Below are positions 26,529 to 34,019 of a DNA stretch of 64,000 bases, piece by piece. Origin of the DNA: Streptomyces sp. NRRL S-37 (lineage in GTDB: Bacteria > Actinomycetota > Actinomycetes > Streptomycetales > Streptomycetaceae). Location: assembly GCF_000721605.1 (NCBI RefSeq), contig NZ_JOIZ01000023.1, positions 8,513 to 72,512 of the forward strand, given 5' to 3'. Numbering within the stretch: the first letter of the stretch is position 1; each line of letters starts with the position of its first letter. Position numbers and translations under genes: made by a program. The notes below the pieces were generated by a model that searched no databases, was not told the origin of the DNA, and was given only the letters and a program-made list of their open reading frames with translations.

Positions 26529-26544
26529 GTTAACGACCGCTAAC
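26529..26544. promoter_or_regulatory. Operator copy 2, overlapping the tetR -35 region
   Basis: GTTAACGACCGCTAAC, the second copy of the same 16-bp dyad, starts 29 bp after copy 1. It covers the expected -35 position of the TAGAAT -10 box of the divergent tetR gene, so binding should repress tetR and probably the catabolic operon. Confidence 0.7.
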
Positions 26545-26553
26545 CGTGCTGTC

Positions 26554-26559
26554 TAGAAT
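26554..26559 (+). promoter_or_regulatory. -10 box of a probably leaderless tetR transcript
   Basis: TAGAAT lies 8 nt before the tetR ATG and there is no Shine-Dalgarno sequence. Transcription would begin at or next to the A of the start codon, giving a leaderless mRNA. Confidence 0.55.
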
Positions 26560-26566
26560 CGTCTTC

Positions 26567-27163
26567 ATGGCCACCAGAACCGACGCCCCCACCCGCCGCG
26601 AGCAGATCCTCAAGGAGGCCGCCCGGCTCTTCGCCGACCGCGGCTTCCACGGCGTCGGGGTCGACGAGATAGGCGCCGCGGTCGGCATCAGCGGCCCCGG
26701 GCTCTACCGGCACTTCGCGGGCAAGGACGCGATGCTCGCGGAGCTGCTGGTGGGGATCAGCGGCCAGTTGCTGACCGGTGCGAAGCGGCGCCTGAAGGAG
26801 GCCGGCGGGGTGGCCCCCGAGGCGGTCCTCGACTCGCTGATCGAGGGGCACATCGACTTCGCGCTCGACGACCGCCCCCTCATCACCTTGCACGACCGTG
26901 AGCTGGACCGCCTCCGGGACACCGACCGCAAGCTGGTGCGCCAGTTGCAGCGGCAGTACGTCGAGCTGTGGGTCGGGGTGGTGCGCGAGGTGTACCCGGA
27001 GCTGGCCGAACCGGCCGCCCGCTCGGCGGTCCACTCGGTGTTCGGCCTGCTCAACTCCACCCCCCACCTGACCCGCCCCGGCTCCCTGCCCGGCCGCACC
27101 GGCACCGCCGAACTGCTGCACCGGATGGCCCGGGGCGCGTTCGCGGCGGCGGGCGCTCCGTGA
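26567..27163 (+). CDS. TetR-family regulator of the leucine/acyl-CoA catabolic operon
   Basis: A 198-residue TetR regulator. The N-terminal HTH is GVDEIGAAVGISGPGLYRHF (residues about 27-46), and the remainder is an all-helical ligand domain with a C-terminal TetR_C-like part. The ATG at 26567 lacks a ribosome site but is 8 nt from a TAGAAT -10 box, suggesting leaderless translation. It is divergent from the carboxylase operon with two shared dyads between them, so autoregulation and repression of the operon, relieved by an acyl-CoA intermediate, are likely. The ligand is inferred. Confidence 0.88.
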   Translation: MATRTDAPTRREQILKEAARLFADRGFHGVGVDEIGAAVGISGPGLYRHFAGKDAMLAELLVGISGQLLTGAKRRLKEAGGVAPEAVLDSLIEGHIDFALDDRPLITLHDRELDRLRDTDRKLVRQLQRQYVELWVGVVREVYPELAEPAARSAVHSVFGLLNSTPHLTRPGSLPGRTGTAELLHRMARGAFAAAGAP

Positions 27164-27237
27164 CCCCGGCGGAGTGACGAGCGTTACGGGGCCTGCGCTC
27201 TGGACGGCTGTGGATACTCGCCGGTATTTTGGGTGAG

Positions 27238-27247
27238 CAAGCGCTTG
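27238..27247. promoter_or_regulatory. CAAGCGCTTG dyad upstream of acyl-CoA dehydrogenase
   Basis: A perfect 10-bp palindrome about 100 bp upstream of the dehydrogenase GTG. The flanked form AGCAAGCGCTTGGC resembles the AnCAAGnnCTTGnT type bound by KstR2-like TetR proteins. A LacI site is the alternative. Confidence 0.4.
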
Positions 27248-27349
27248 GCCAGGGGGGAGCCCAGCCATCAATCGAGAGACCCCCACGGCGAGCAACCACC
27301 TACGCGAGAGCGGCGCCGGTTCAGGCGCAAGGAAGGGCGGTGGCGAATA

Positions 27350-28507
27350 GTGCGCCGTACGGTTTTCAACGAGGATCACGAGGCGTTCCGGGAGACCCTC
27401 CGCGCCTTCATCGAGGCCGAGGTCGTCCCCGTCTACGACGAGTGGTTCGCGGCGGGCCAGGCACCCCGCGACTTCTACTACAAGCTCGGTGAGCTGGGCA
27501 TCTTCGGCATCAGCGTGCCCGAGGAGTTCGGCGGCGCCGGCATGGACACCCACAAGTTCGAGGCCGTCCTCTACGAGGAGACCGCCCGCGCGGGCGTCCA
27601 GTTCGGCGGCTCCGGCGTCCACGTGCTGCTCGCCCTGCCCTACATCAAGATGCTCGCCACCGACGAGCAGAAGAAGCGCTACCTGCCGAAGTTCGTCACC
27701 GGCGAGGAGATGTGGGCCATCGCGATGACCGAGCCGGGCACCGGCTCCGACCTCGCGGGCATGAAGACCACCGCCAAGCTCAGCGAGGACGGCACGCACT
27801 ACGTCCTCAACGGCGCCAAGACCTTCATCACCGGCGGCGTCCACGCCGACAAGGTGATCGTCTGCGCCCGCACCGCCGCCCCGACGGCCGAGGACCGTCG
27901 CCACGGCATATCCCTCTTCGCCGTCGACACCAAGTCCGAGGGCTACTCGGTGGGCCGCAAGCTCGACAAGCTCGGCCTGAAGACCTCCGACACCGCCGAG
28001 CTGGCCTTCGTCGACGTCAAGGTCCCCGTCGAGGACCTGCTCGGCGAGGAGAACAAGGGCTTCTCCTACCTCGGCCACAACCTGGCCTCCGAGCGCTGGG
28101 GCATCGCCTTCGGCGCCTACGCGCAGGCCAAGGCCGCCGTCCGGTTCGCCAAGCAGTACGTGCAGGAGCGCACCGTCTTCGGCAAGCCGGTCGCCCACTT
28201 CCAGAACACCAAGTTCGAGCTGGCCGCCTGCCAGGCCGAGGTGGACGCCGCCGAGGCCGTCGCCGACCGCGCCACCGAGGCCCTGGACGCCGGCGAGCTG
28301 ACCCCCGCCGAGGCCGCCAGCGCCAAGCTGTTCTGCACCGAGGTCGCCCACCGCGTCATCGACCGCTGCCTCCAGCTCCACGGCGGCTACGGCTACATGA
28401 ACGAGTACCCGATCGCCCGCCTGTACGCGGACAACCGCGTCAACCGCATCTACGGCGGCACCAGCGAGATCATGAAGACGATCATCGCCAAGGACATGGG
28501 CCTGTAA
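27350..28507 (+). CDS. Acyl-CoA dehydrogenase (FadE-like)
   Basis: A 385-residue flavoprotein introducing the trans-2 double bond into acyl-CoA. It has WAIAMTEPGTGSDLAGM (flavin/substrate block near residue 125), QERTVFGKPVAHFQNTKF (near 270), CLQLHGGYGYMNEYPIARLY (near 340) and the terminal IYGGTSEIMKTIIAKDMGL. The GTG at 27350 starts the conserved protein, and GGAAGGGCGG lies just upstream; earlier in-frame codons give an unrelated basic tail. It follows tetR after a 186-bp gap holding a CAAGCGCTTG dyad and precedes the thioesterase by 35 bp. Substrate chain length cannot be read from the sequence. Confidence 0.93.
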   Translation: MRRTVFNEDHEAFRETLRAFIEAEVVPVYDEWFAAGQAPRDFYYKLGELGIFGISVPEEFGGAGMDTHKFEAVLYEETARAGVQFGGSGVHVLLALPYIKMLATDEQKKRYLPKFVTGEEMWAIAMTEPGTGSDLAGMKTTAKLSEDGTHYVLNGAKTFITGGVHADKVIVCARTAAPTAEDRRHGISLFAVDTKSEGYSVGRKLDKLGLKTSDTAELAFVDVKVPVEDLLGEENKGFSYLGHNLASERWGIAFGAYAQAKAAVRFAKQYVQERTVFGKPVAHFQNTKFELAACQAEVDAAEAVADRATEALDAGELTPAEAASAKLFCTEVAHRVIDRCLQLHGGYGYMNEYPIARLYADNRVNRIYGGTSEIMKTIIAKDMGL

Positions 28508-28542
28508 GCCGCCCGAAATCCCTGCCGTATACAACTGACCCC

Positions 28543-29412
28543 ATGAGTCAGGCACTCCAGGAACTCCTCGATCTGCTCGACCTCGAGCAGATCGAGGAGA
28601 ACATCTTCCGCGGCAGCTCGCGCAGCGCCGTCGTCCCCCGCGTCTTCGGCGGGCAGGTCGCGGCGCAGGCACTGGTCGCGGCCGGGCGGACCGTCCCCGA
28701 GGACCGGCCCGCCCACTCCCTGCACGCGTACTTCCTGCGCCCCGGCGACCCCGGCGCCCCGATCGTCTACACCGTCGACCGGATCCGCGACGGCCGCTCC
28801 TTCACCACCCGGCGGGTCGTCGCCGTCCAGCACGGAAAGCCGATCTTCCACCTCTCCGCGTCCTTCCAGACGTACGAGGAGGGCCTGGACCACCAGGCCC
28901 CGATGCCGCCGTCCCCGGACCCGGACGCGCTCCCCACCTCGGAGGAACGCCTGCGCGGCTACGCCCACCTCGGCCCCGAGGTCGTGGAGCGCTTCCTGGA
29001 GGCCCGCGCCGCCGTCGACCTGCGCTACGTCGACGAGCCGCCCTACGGCCGCTTCGGCGAGCCCCGCGCACCCCACTCCCAGGTGTGGTTCCGCACCAAC
29101 GGCAAGCTCGCGGACGACCCCCTGCTGCACGTCGTCCTCGCCACGTACGTCTCCGACATGACGCTCCTGGACTCCGTCCTCCTCGCCCACGGCCGCGGCG
29201 GCTGGGCCGTCGGCGACGTCGTCGGCGCCTCCCTGGACCACGCGATGTGGTTCCACCGCCCGTTCCGCGCCGACGAGTGGCTCCTGTACGACCAGCAGTC
29301 CCCGTCGGCCCACGGCGGCCGGGGCCTCGGCCAGGCCCGCATCTACACCCAGGACGGCCGCCTCGCGGTCTCGGTCATCCAGGAGGGCGTGGTCCGGGTC
29401 CCGCGCGCCTGA
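28543..29412 (+). CDS. tesB: Acyl-CoA thioesterase II (TesB type)
   Basis: A 289-residue double hot-dog thioesterase hydrolysing medium/long acyl-CoAs to free acids and CoA. The first hot-dog contains FGGQVAAQALVAAGRTVP and HAYFLRPGDP. The second has LDSVLLAHGRGGWAVGD and ASLDHAMWFHRPFRADEW, where the Asp of LDHAMWFH and nearby polar residues form the TesB catalytic site. There is no clear ribosome site before the ATG at 28543, but TATACA lies 10 nt upstream, so a short or leaderless transcript is possible besides read-through from the acyl-CoA dehydrogenase. Confidence 0.92.
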   Translation: MSQALQELLDLLDLEQIEENIFRGSSRSAVVPRVFGGQVAAQALVAAGRTVPEDRPAHSLHAYFLRPGDPGAPIVYTVDRIRDGRSFTTRRVVAVQHGKPIFHLSASFQTYEEGLDHQAPMPPSPDPDALPTSEERLRGYAHLGPEVVERFLEARAAVDLRYVDEPPYGRFGEPRAPHSQVWFRTNGKLADDPLLHVVLATYVSDMTLLDSVLLAHGRGGWAVGDVVGASLDHAMWFHRPFRADEWLLYDQQSPSAHGGRGLGQARIYTQDGRLAVSVIQEGVVRVPRA

Positions 29413-29500
29413 GCCGGCTCCGGACGCCTTTTTCCTCTCCGTGCGGCATGGGTCTCGTGTTTCCGAGCCGGTTCCGGGTGCCCTCTTCCTCTCCACGACG
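29411..29500. repeat. Imperfect 54-bp tandem duplication downstream of tesB
   Basis: GAGCCGGCTCCGGACGCC (29411) and GAGCCGGTTCCGGGTGCC (29465) begin two diverged copies, each continuing into TTCCTCTCC. The 283-bp gap before the DUF4232 gene otherwise shows only GC-rich sequence without a coding frame. Confidence 0.5.
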
Positions 29501-29695
29501 CACGGGCCGGGCGGCGGTCCGCGTCCCGGCGGACCGTTCCAGGCGGTCGGTATCCGTGCTGGTCAGAGGCCGTTCCAGCGTTCCGGCGTCCCGCGCTGGG
29601 CGTCCGGTGTGGCGAGCGGGACGGACCACGGCACAAGCTGCGGTCATCCCGGCAGCCCGCCGGCCGATCCACCTCGTCACACCACGGAGACCACC

Positions 29696-30211
29696 ATGCG
29701 TGCTCGTTTCGCCACCCGCTCCGCCCGCCTCGCCCTGGCCGCCGTCGCCGCGCTCGCCCTCGGCGGCGCCGCCACCGCCACGGCCACCGCCGACAGCTCC
29801 ACCACCCGGCCCTGCGCGACCAGCGACCTGAACTTCAAGGTCACGTCCGAGACGCAGGCGGGCGGCTACTACCTGATCACCGCCAAGGCCAAGCCCGGCA
29901 TCGTCTGCCACCTGGAGGGCGTGTTCCCCTCCGCCTCCTTCGGCTCCTCCCCCGACACCGCGGTCTCGCCCGCCGAGCAGAGCGCCGGCGACGACATCGT
30001 CCTCGGCGGCTCCACCGCCGCCTACGCCGGCATCAGCCCCAAGAGCACCAACAACAACGACGGCATCCAGTTCGACCGGCTCCACCTCTCGGTCGCCGGT
30101 GACGAGGAGAACGCCGTCACGCTCCGCCTCCCCGACACCGCCACGGTCGACCTGCCCGTCGCCACCAACTGGCACGCCGACGCCGCCGACGCCGTCCCGT
30201 TCATCGGCTGA
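29696..30211 (+). CDS. Secreted DUF4232 protein
   Basis: A 171-residue exported protein. The signal peptide (about 1-32) runs from MRARFATRSARL through an Ala/Leu-rich core to a TATAD-type cleavage site. The mature part starts PCATSDLNFKV and contains one further cysteine (IVCHLEG), likely a disulfide, in the immunoglobulin-like DUF4232 fold common in Streptomyces exoproteins. No catalytic motif is apparent. It stands alone between tesB and the convergent phosphatase-family gene. Confidence 0.85.
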   Translation: MRARFATRSARLALAAVAALALGGAATATATADSSTTRPCATSDLNFKVTSETQAGGYYLITAKAKPGIVCHLEGVFPSASFGSSPDTAVSPAEQSAGDDIVLGGSTAAYAGISPKSTNNNDGIQFDRLHLSVAGDEENAVTLRLPDTATVDLPVATNWHADAADAVPFIG

Positions 30212-30278
30212 CGCTCGCGTCCACCGGCTGCCCCCGTCGGCCGGGCGTGTCCCCCGCGCCCGGCCGGCGAGGGCGTTC

Positions 30279-31079
30279 TCACCGAGCCAGGCCGGCCTCC
30301 GCCAGCAGGTACGCCGTCATCGGGTCGTAGTGGCGGGGGCTGGTGACGTGGTCGTCGAGGGGGACCGTGACCTGGACGGTGCCCTCCGCCTCGGCGAGGA
30401 ACAGCGCCGGGTCGTTGCAGTCGGCGTAGCCGACGGAGTCGACGCCGTACTGTCCCGCCGCACCCGCCCAGCCGTGGTCGGCGACGACCAGGTCCGGCAG
30501 CGGGCGGCCCTCGCGCTCCAGGGCCGTCAGGATGGCCTTCATCGGCTCACCGGAATGGGTGTGCCACAGCGTGGCGCCGTGCTCCAGCACCGCCACGTCC
30601 GCGAACTGCATCACATACCCCTCGTCCGTCGTCAGCCCGTCCGGGATGACGACGATCTCGCAGCCGACGGCCCGCAGCGCGGCGGCCGTCGCACGGTGCA
30701 CGTCCAGCAGCCCGCCCGGGTGACCGGTCGCGAACAGCACCCGCTGCTGCCCGTCCGCCGCCTTGCGCAGCCGCCCGGCCATGCGCTCCAGCCCGGTCAC
30801 GGTCAGCTCCGGGTCGATGGTGTCCTGCCCGTACCGGTGCTCGGGGTCGTCGTTGACGCCGACCCGCTCCGCCATCACCGCGAGCACGTCCTGCTCGTCG
30901 GTCCAGCGGTCGCCGAGCTCCAGACCGAGCCAGAAGTGGCGGTCGCCGTTCGCCAGCTTGCGGTAGTGGGAGAGGTTGTTCTCGCGCGGCGTGGCGACAT
31001 CGCCCGCGATGCGTGTGGCGACCAGGTGCTCGACGAGTTCGGCGCGGCTGGGTGTCCCGGGTATCGGCATGCCCACCAT
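30279..31079 (-). CDS. Phosphatase-family protein (PF15698-like)
   Basis: A 266-residue cytoplasmic protein matching a family that databases call simply phosphatase (recalled, not searched). Conserved-looking segments are RENNLSHYRKLANGDRHFWLGL near 35-55, LFATGHPGGLLDVHRA near 120, and LPDLVVADHGWAGAAGQYG near 200. The histidines and aspartates in these could bind metal. The start is uncertain between the ATG at 31079 and one at 31070; neither has a strong ribosome site. Substrate unknown. Confidence 0.75.
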   Translation of the reverse strand: MVGMPIPGTPSRAELVEHLVATRIAGDVATPRENNLSHYRKLANGDRHFWLGLELGDRWTDEQDVLAVMAERVGVNDDPEHRYGQDTIDPELTVTGLERMAGRLRKAADGQQRVLFATGHPGGLLDVHRATAAALRAVGCEIVVIPDGLTTDEGYVMQFADVAVLEHGATLWHTHSGEPMKAILTALEREGRPLPDLVVADHGWAGAAGQYGVDSVGYADCNDPALFLAEAEGTVQVTVPLDDHVTSPRHYDPMTAYLLAEAGLAR

Positions 31080-31170
31080 TGTGGAGCAGCGCCCTGTGGG
31101 CGTCTCCGGCGTATCGCCTCCTGGAATGTGCGTCACGTACTCAGCCGGCTCCGTACGGCTACTCAGACCC

Positions 31171-32898
31171 TCACGTCCGCCGCAGCGCGAACCACAGCTC
31201 CATCCGTACGTCCGGGTCGTCCAGGTCCGCCTCCAGCAGCGCCGCGCAGCGCGCGATGCGCTGCCGCACGGTGTTGCGGTGCACGGACAGCGCCACCGCC
31301 GTACGGTCCCAGCTGCCGTGCAGGGACAGCCAGGTGCGCAGGGTGTCGGTGAGGGCGGGAGCGGCCGCTATCGGCGCGAGCAGCGACCGGGCGTGGGCGT
31401 CCGCGTCGTGCGGCGGGACGAGGTCGGCGAGGGCGGGACGGTCGCCGTGCCGGAACAGCGGGGCGCGGGTGGCGCGGGCCCGGGCCAGGGCGCGGGCGGC
31501 CTGGGTGTCGGCGTCCGGCCAGTCGGGCGGGGCGGCGGCGGCGCTGACGCCGAGGGTCCAGCCGGGAAGCGGCTCCACGGGGCGGTCGGCGGGCACCAGG
31601 ACGCGGACGACCTCGCCGGCCGGGTCGACCAGGGGGGAGCCGAGCGCCGTGCCGAGCGCGGAGGTGGCCAGGGGGTCCGGTGCGGTGGGGCCGTCCGGCC
31701 GGGCGTGGACCACGTGCCACCGCTCTCCGCCGAGGAGCGGGGCCACGTCCTGGGGTGGGCTGCCCAGCAGGAGCCGTACGAGGGCGGAGGAGCGGGCCGC
31801 GATGGTGCCGCTCTGCTGCTGGGCGGTGAGGAGGGTGAGCAGGACGGCTGCGACGGAGGCGATGGTGTGGTTGCCCGGGTCGCGTTGTGGCGAGGCCACG
31901 CCGAGTACGTATCCGGTGCCGAGGGCGTAGGCGGCGAGGTGGGTGCCGTCGACTGTGTCACTGGCGGAGGTGGGGGTGGGTGCGTGTGCCGCTTGCCGGT
32001 GCTTGCCGGGGGTGGGCGCCGCCTGTCGGTGCTCGCCGGGGGTGGGTGTCACTCGCCGGCGTTCGCCAGGTGCCGCCGCGCCCACCCTCCCCCACTCTCG
32101 GCTTCGCTCGAGCGGGGGGACCCCCATCGCCCCAGTGGCACGACTGCCCGCGGCTGGGGTGGCGCGATTGCCCGCGGCTGCGGCGGCACGACTGCCCGCG
32201 GCTGGGGTGGCACGACTGCCCGCGGCTGGGGCGGTGCGGTTGCCCGCGGCTGGGGTATCGGGGCGTAGCACTTTGGCCAGGTCTGCCAGGGACTGTCTCG
32301 GCTTCGGGGGCGGGGTGGTTCCCGCGGTGGCCAGTTCGGTGGTGTCCGGGGTGTACAGGGCGGCCCAGCCGCCGATCCGCTGGGCCAGTTGGTGGAGGAC
32401 CGGGCGGACCGGGTCCGGGCGGGACGCCGCGGTGGCGAGGCTCTGCTGGGCCTCCGTGACCCGGCGCAGCTCCGCGAGACGGGCCTGCGCCATGAGCTGC
32501 CAGACCGCCCGCGCCACCCCCGAGAACGTGGTCCGCGGCGGCACCTCCAGCAGCGGCAGCCCGTGCATCTCGCACGCCTCCGCCAGCGCCCCCGGCACCG
32601 CCTCGTGCACCGGTGCCACGCCGAACCCGAGCGCCGCCCCGCCCGCCGCCACGATCCGGGAGACGTACGCGTCGAAGTACCCCGCGCCCGCCCCCTCCGG
32701 GATGTGCACCCCCGCCGACAGCAGCAGCTCCCCGCCCAGCAGGTACGGGTACGGGTCCGCCATCTCCGAGGCGTGCGCCCAGTGCACGACGGTGCCGGGG
32801 TCGTCGGGCCCGGCGACCCGGCGCAGTCCGAGGTCCTCGCGTGCCAGGAGTGCGTCCAGGCGCACGGGCGGCGTGGGGGGAACCATGGGGTCCGGCAT
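31171..32898 (-). CDS. PucR-family transcriptional regulator with repeat-expanded linker
   Basis: About 575 residues. The N-terminal part (about 1-160) matches the PucR ligand domain ([39 protein letters not shown]). The C-terminal 60 residues form the HTH_30 domain ([20 protein letters not shown]). Between them, residues about 200-310 are low-complexity: tandem 8- and 10-residue repeats flank a stretch encoded by a REP-like element, making the protein longer than usual. The ATG at 32898 has GGAGGA 10 nt upstream, and that ribosome site is one arm of a 12-8-12 inverted repeat. Divergent from the agmatinase-family gene, which it probably controls. Confidence 0.87.
   Translation of the reverse strand: MPDPMVPPTPPVRLDALLAREDLGLRRVAGPDDPGTVVHWAHASEMADPYPYLLGGELLLSAGVHIPEGAGAGYFDAYVSRIVAAGGAALGFGVAPVHEAVPGALAEACEMHGLPLLEVPPRTTFSGVARAVWQLMAQARLAELRRVTEAQQSLATAASRPDPVRPVLHQLAQRIGGWAALYTPDTTELATAGTTPPPKPRQSLADLAKVLRPDTPAAGNRTAPAAGSRATPAAGSRAAAAAGNRATPAAGSRATGAMGVPPLERSREWGRVGAAAPGERRRVTPTPGEHRQAAPTPGKHRQAAHAPTPTSASDTVDGTHLAAYALGTGYVLGVASPQRDPGNHTIASVAAVLLTLLTAQQQSGTIAARSSALVRLLLGSPPQDVAPLLGGERWHVVHARPDGPTAPDPLATSALGTALGSPLVDPAGEVVRVLVPADRPVEPLPGWTLGVSAAAAPPDWPDADTQAARALARARATRAPLFRHGDRPALADLVPPHDADAHARSLLAPIAAAPALTDTLRTWLSLHGSWDRTAVALSVHRNTVRQRIARCAALLEADLDDPDVRMELWFALRRT
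31991..32080 (-). repeat. Three 30-bp tandem repeats inside pucR
   Basis: Units at 31991, 32021 and 32051 share the pattern GCTTGCCGGTGCTYGCCGGG with decreasing identity. They encode about three [14 protein letters not shown] decapeptides in the linker of the PucR protein. The length, a multiple of three, keeps the frame open. Confidence 0.85.
32081..32133. repeat. REP-like palindromic element inside pucR
   Basis: The segment with CCCCCACTCTCGGCTTCGCT followed by CGAGCGGGGGGACCCCCAT has an imperfect hairpin (CCCCC...GGGGG). It resembles an interspersed element that I recall from many Streptomyces intergenic regions. Here it is read through in frame, encoding [12 protein letters not shown]. 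Confidence 0.65.
32137..32256 (-). repeat. Five 24-bp tandem repeats inside pucR
   Basis: Five consecutive units beginning GGCACGACTGCCCGCGGCTG (32137, 32161, 32185, 32209, 32233) with 0-4 differences each. They encode [12 protein letters not shown] octapeptides. The near identity suggests recent expansion. Confidence 0.93.
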
Positions 32899-32907
32899 GT
32901 TGGACAC

Positions 32908-32939
32908 TTCCTCCATTCCGTGCGGCGGGAATGGAGGAA
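32908..32939. promoter_or_regulatory. 12-8-12 perfect inverted repeat at the pucR ribosome site
   Basis: TTCCTCCATTCC and GGAATGGAGGAA are separated by 8 bp. On the pucR transcript the 3' arm carries the GGAGGAA ribosome site and the 5' arm is its exact complement. It may be an operator for PucR in the divergent promoter region or a translational hairpin. Confidence 0.8.
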
Positions 32940-33050
32940 ACGTACACTTCGCAGGTGCTTTCCGCCGCTCTAGGGTCGGGACAGACCGGCAGCCCGCGGG
33001 TGCGGGCGGATGTACGAGCCAAGGCGAAGAGCAGGAAAGAAGGCAGTCCT

Positions 33051-34019
33051 ATGAGCGGCAACGAGACGCCCCGCGGTCCCGTCGACTCCTCCCGTGTCCC
33101 CCGGTACGCCGGCCCCGCGACCTTCGCCCGGCTGCCCCGCCTCGACGAGGTCGGCCGCGCCGACGTCGCCGTGGTGGGCGTGCCCTTCGACTCGGGCGTC
33201 TCCTACCGGCCGGGCGCCCGCTTCGGCGGCAACGCCATCCGTGAGGCGTCCCGGCTGCTGCGCCCCTACAACCCGGCGCAGGACGCCTCCCCCTTCGCTC
33301 TCGCCCAGGTCGCGGACGGCGGCGACATCGCCGTGAACCCCTTCAACATCAACGAGGCCGTGGAGACGGTCGAGGCCGCCGCCGACGACCTCCTCGGCAC
33401 CGGCGCCCGCCTGATGACCCTGGGCGGCGACCACACCATCGCCCTGCCGCTGCTCCGCTCCGTCGCCAAGAAGCACGGTCCGGTCGCCCTGCTCCACTTC
33501 GACGCCCACCTCGACACCTGGGACACCTACTTCGGCGCCGAGTACACCCACGGCACCCCGTTCCGCCGCGCGGTGGAGGAGGGCATCCTCGACACCTCCG
33601 CCCTCTCCCACGTCGGCACCCGCGGCCCGCTCTACGGCAAGCAGGACCTCACCGACGACGAGAAGATGGGCTTCGGTATCGTCACCTCCGCGGACGTCTA
33701 CCGCCGGGGCGCCGACGAGGTCGCCGACCAGCTCCGCCAGCGCATCGGCGACCGCCCGCTGTACATCTCCATCGACATCGACTGCCTGGACCCGGCCCAC
33801 GCCCCCGGCACCGGCACCCCCGAGGCCGGCGGCATGACCTCCCGCGAACTCCTGGAGATCCTGCGCGGACTGGCCTCCTGCAACCTGGTCTCGGCGGACG
33901 TCGTCGAGGTGGCTCCCGCGTACGATCACGCCGAGATCACCTCGGTCGCCGCGTCCCACACGGCGTACGAGCTGACCACGATCATGTCCCGTCAGATCGC
34001 GGAGGCCCGCGCACAGTGA
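33051..34019 (+). CDS. speB: Agmatinase-family ureohydrolase
   Basis: A 322-residue binuclear-manganese ureohydrolase that would release urea from agmatine or a related guanidino compound, giving putrescine in the agmatine case. All metal motifs are intact: [11 protein letters not shown] (near 125), [12 protein letters not shown] (near 150) and [19 protein letters not shown] (near 245). Length fits agmatinase or guanidinobutyrase; substrate is not settled by sequence. AGAAGG lies upstream of the ATG. The stop overlaps the GTG of the thiamine-diphosphate enzyme gene, so both proteins are made together. A divergent PucR-type regulator lies 152 bp away. Confidence 0.92.
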   Translation: MSGNETPRGPVDSSRVPRYAGPATFARLPRLDEVGRADVAVVGVPFDSGVSYRPGARFGGNAIREASRLLRPYNPAQDASPFALAQVADGGDIAVNPFNINEAVETVEAAADDLLGTGARLMTLGGDHTIALPLLRSVAKKHGPVALLHFDAHLDTWDTYFGAEYTHGTPFRRAVEEGILDTSALSHVGTRGPLYGKQDLTDDEKMGFGIVTSADVYRRGADEVADQLRQRIGDRPLYISIDIDCLDPAHAPGTGTPEAGGMTSRELLEILRGLASCNLVSADVVEVAPAYDHAEITSVAASHTAYELTTIMSRQIAEARAQ

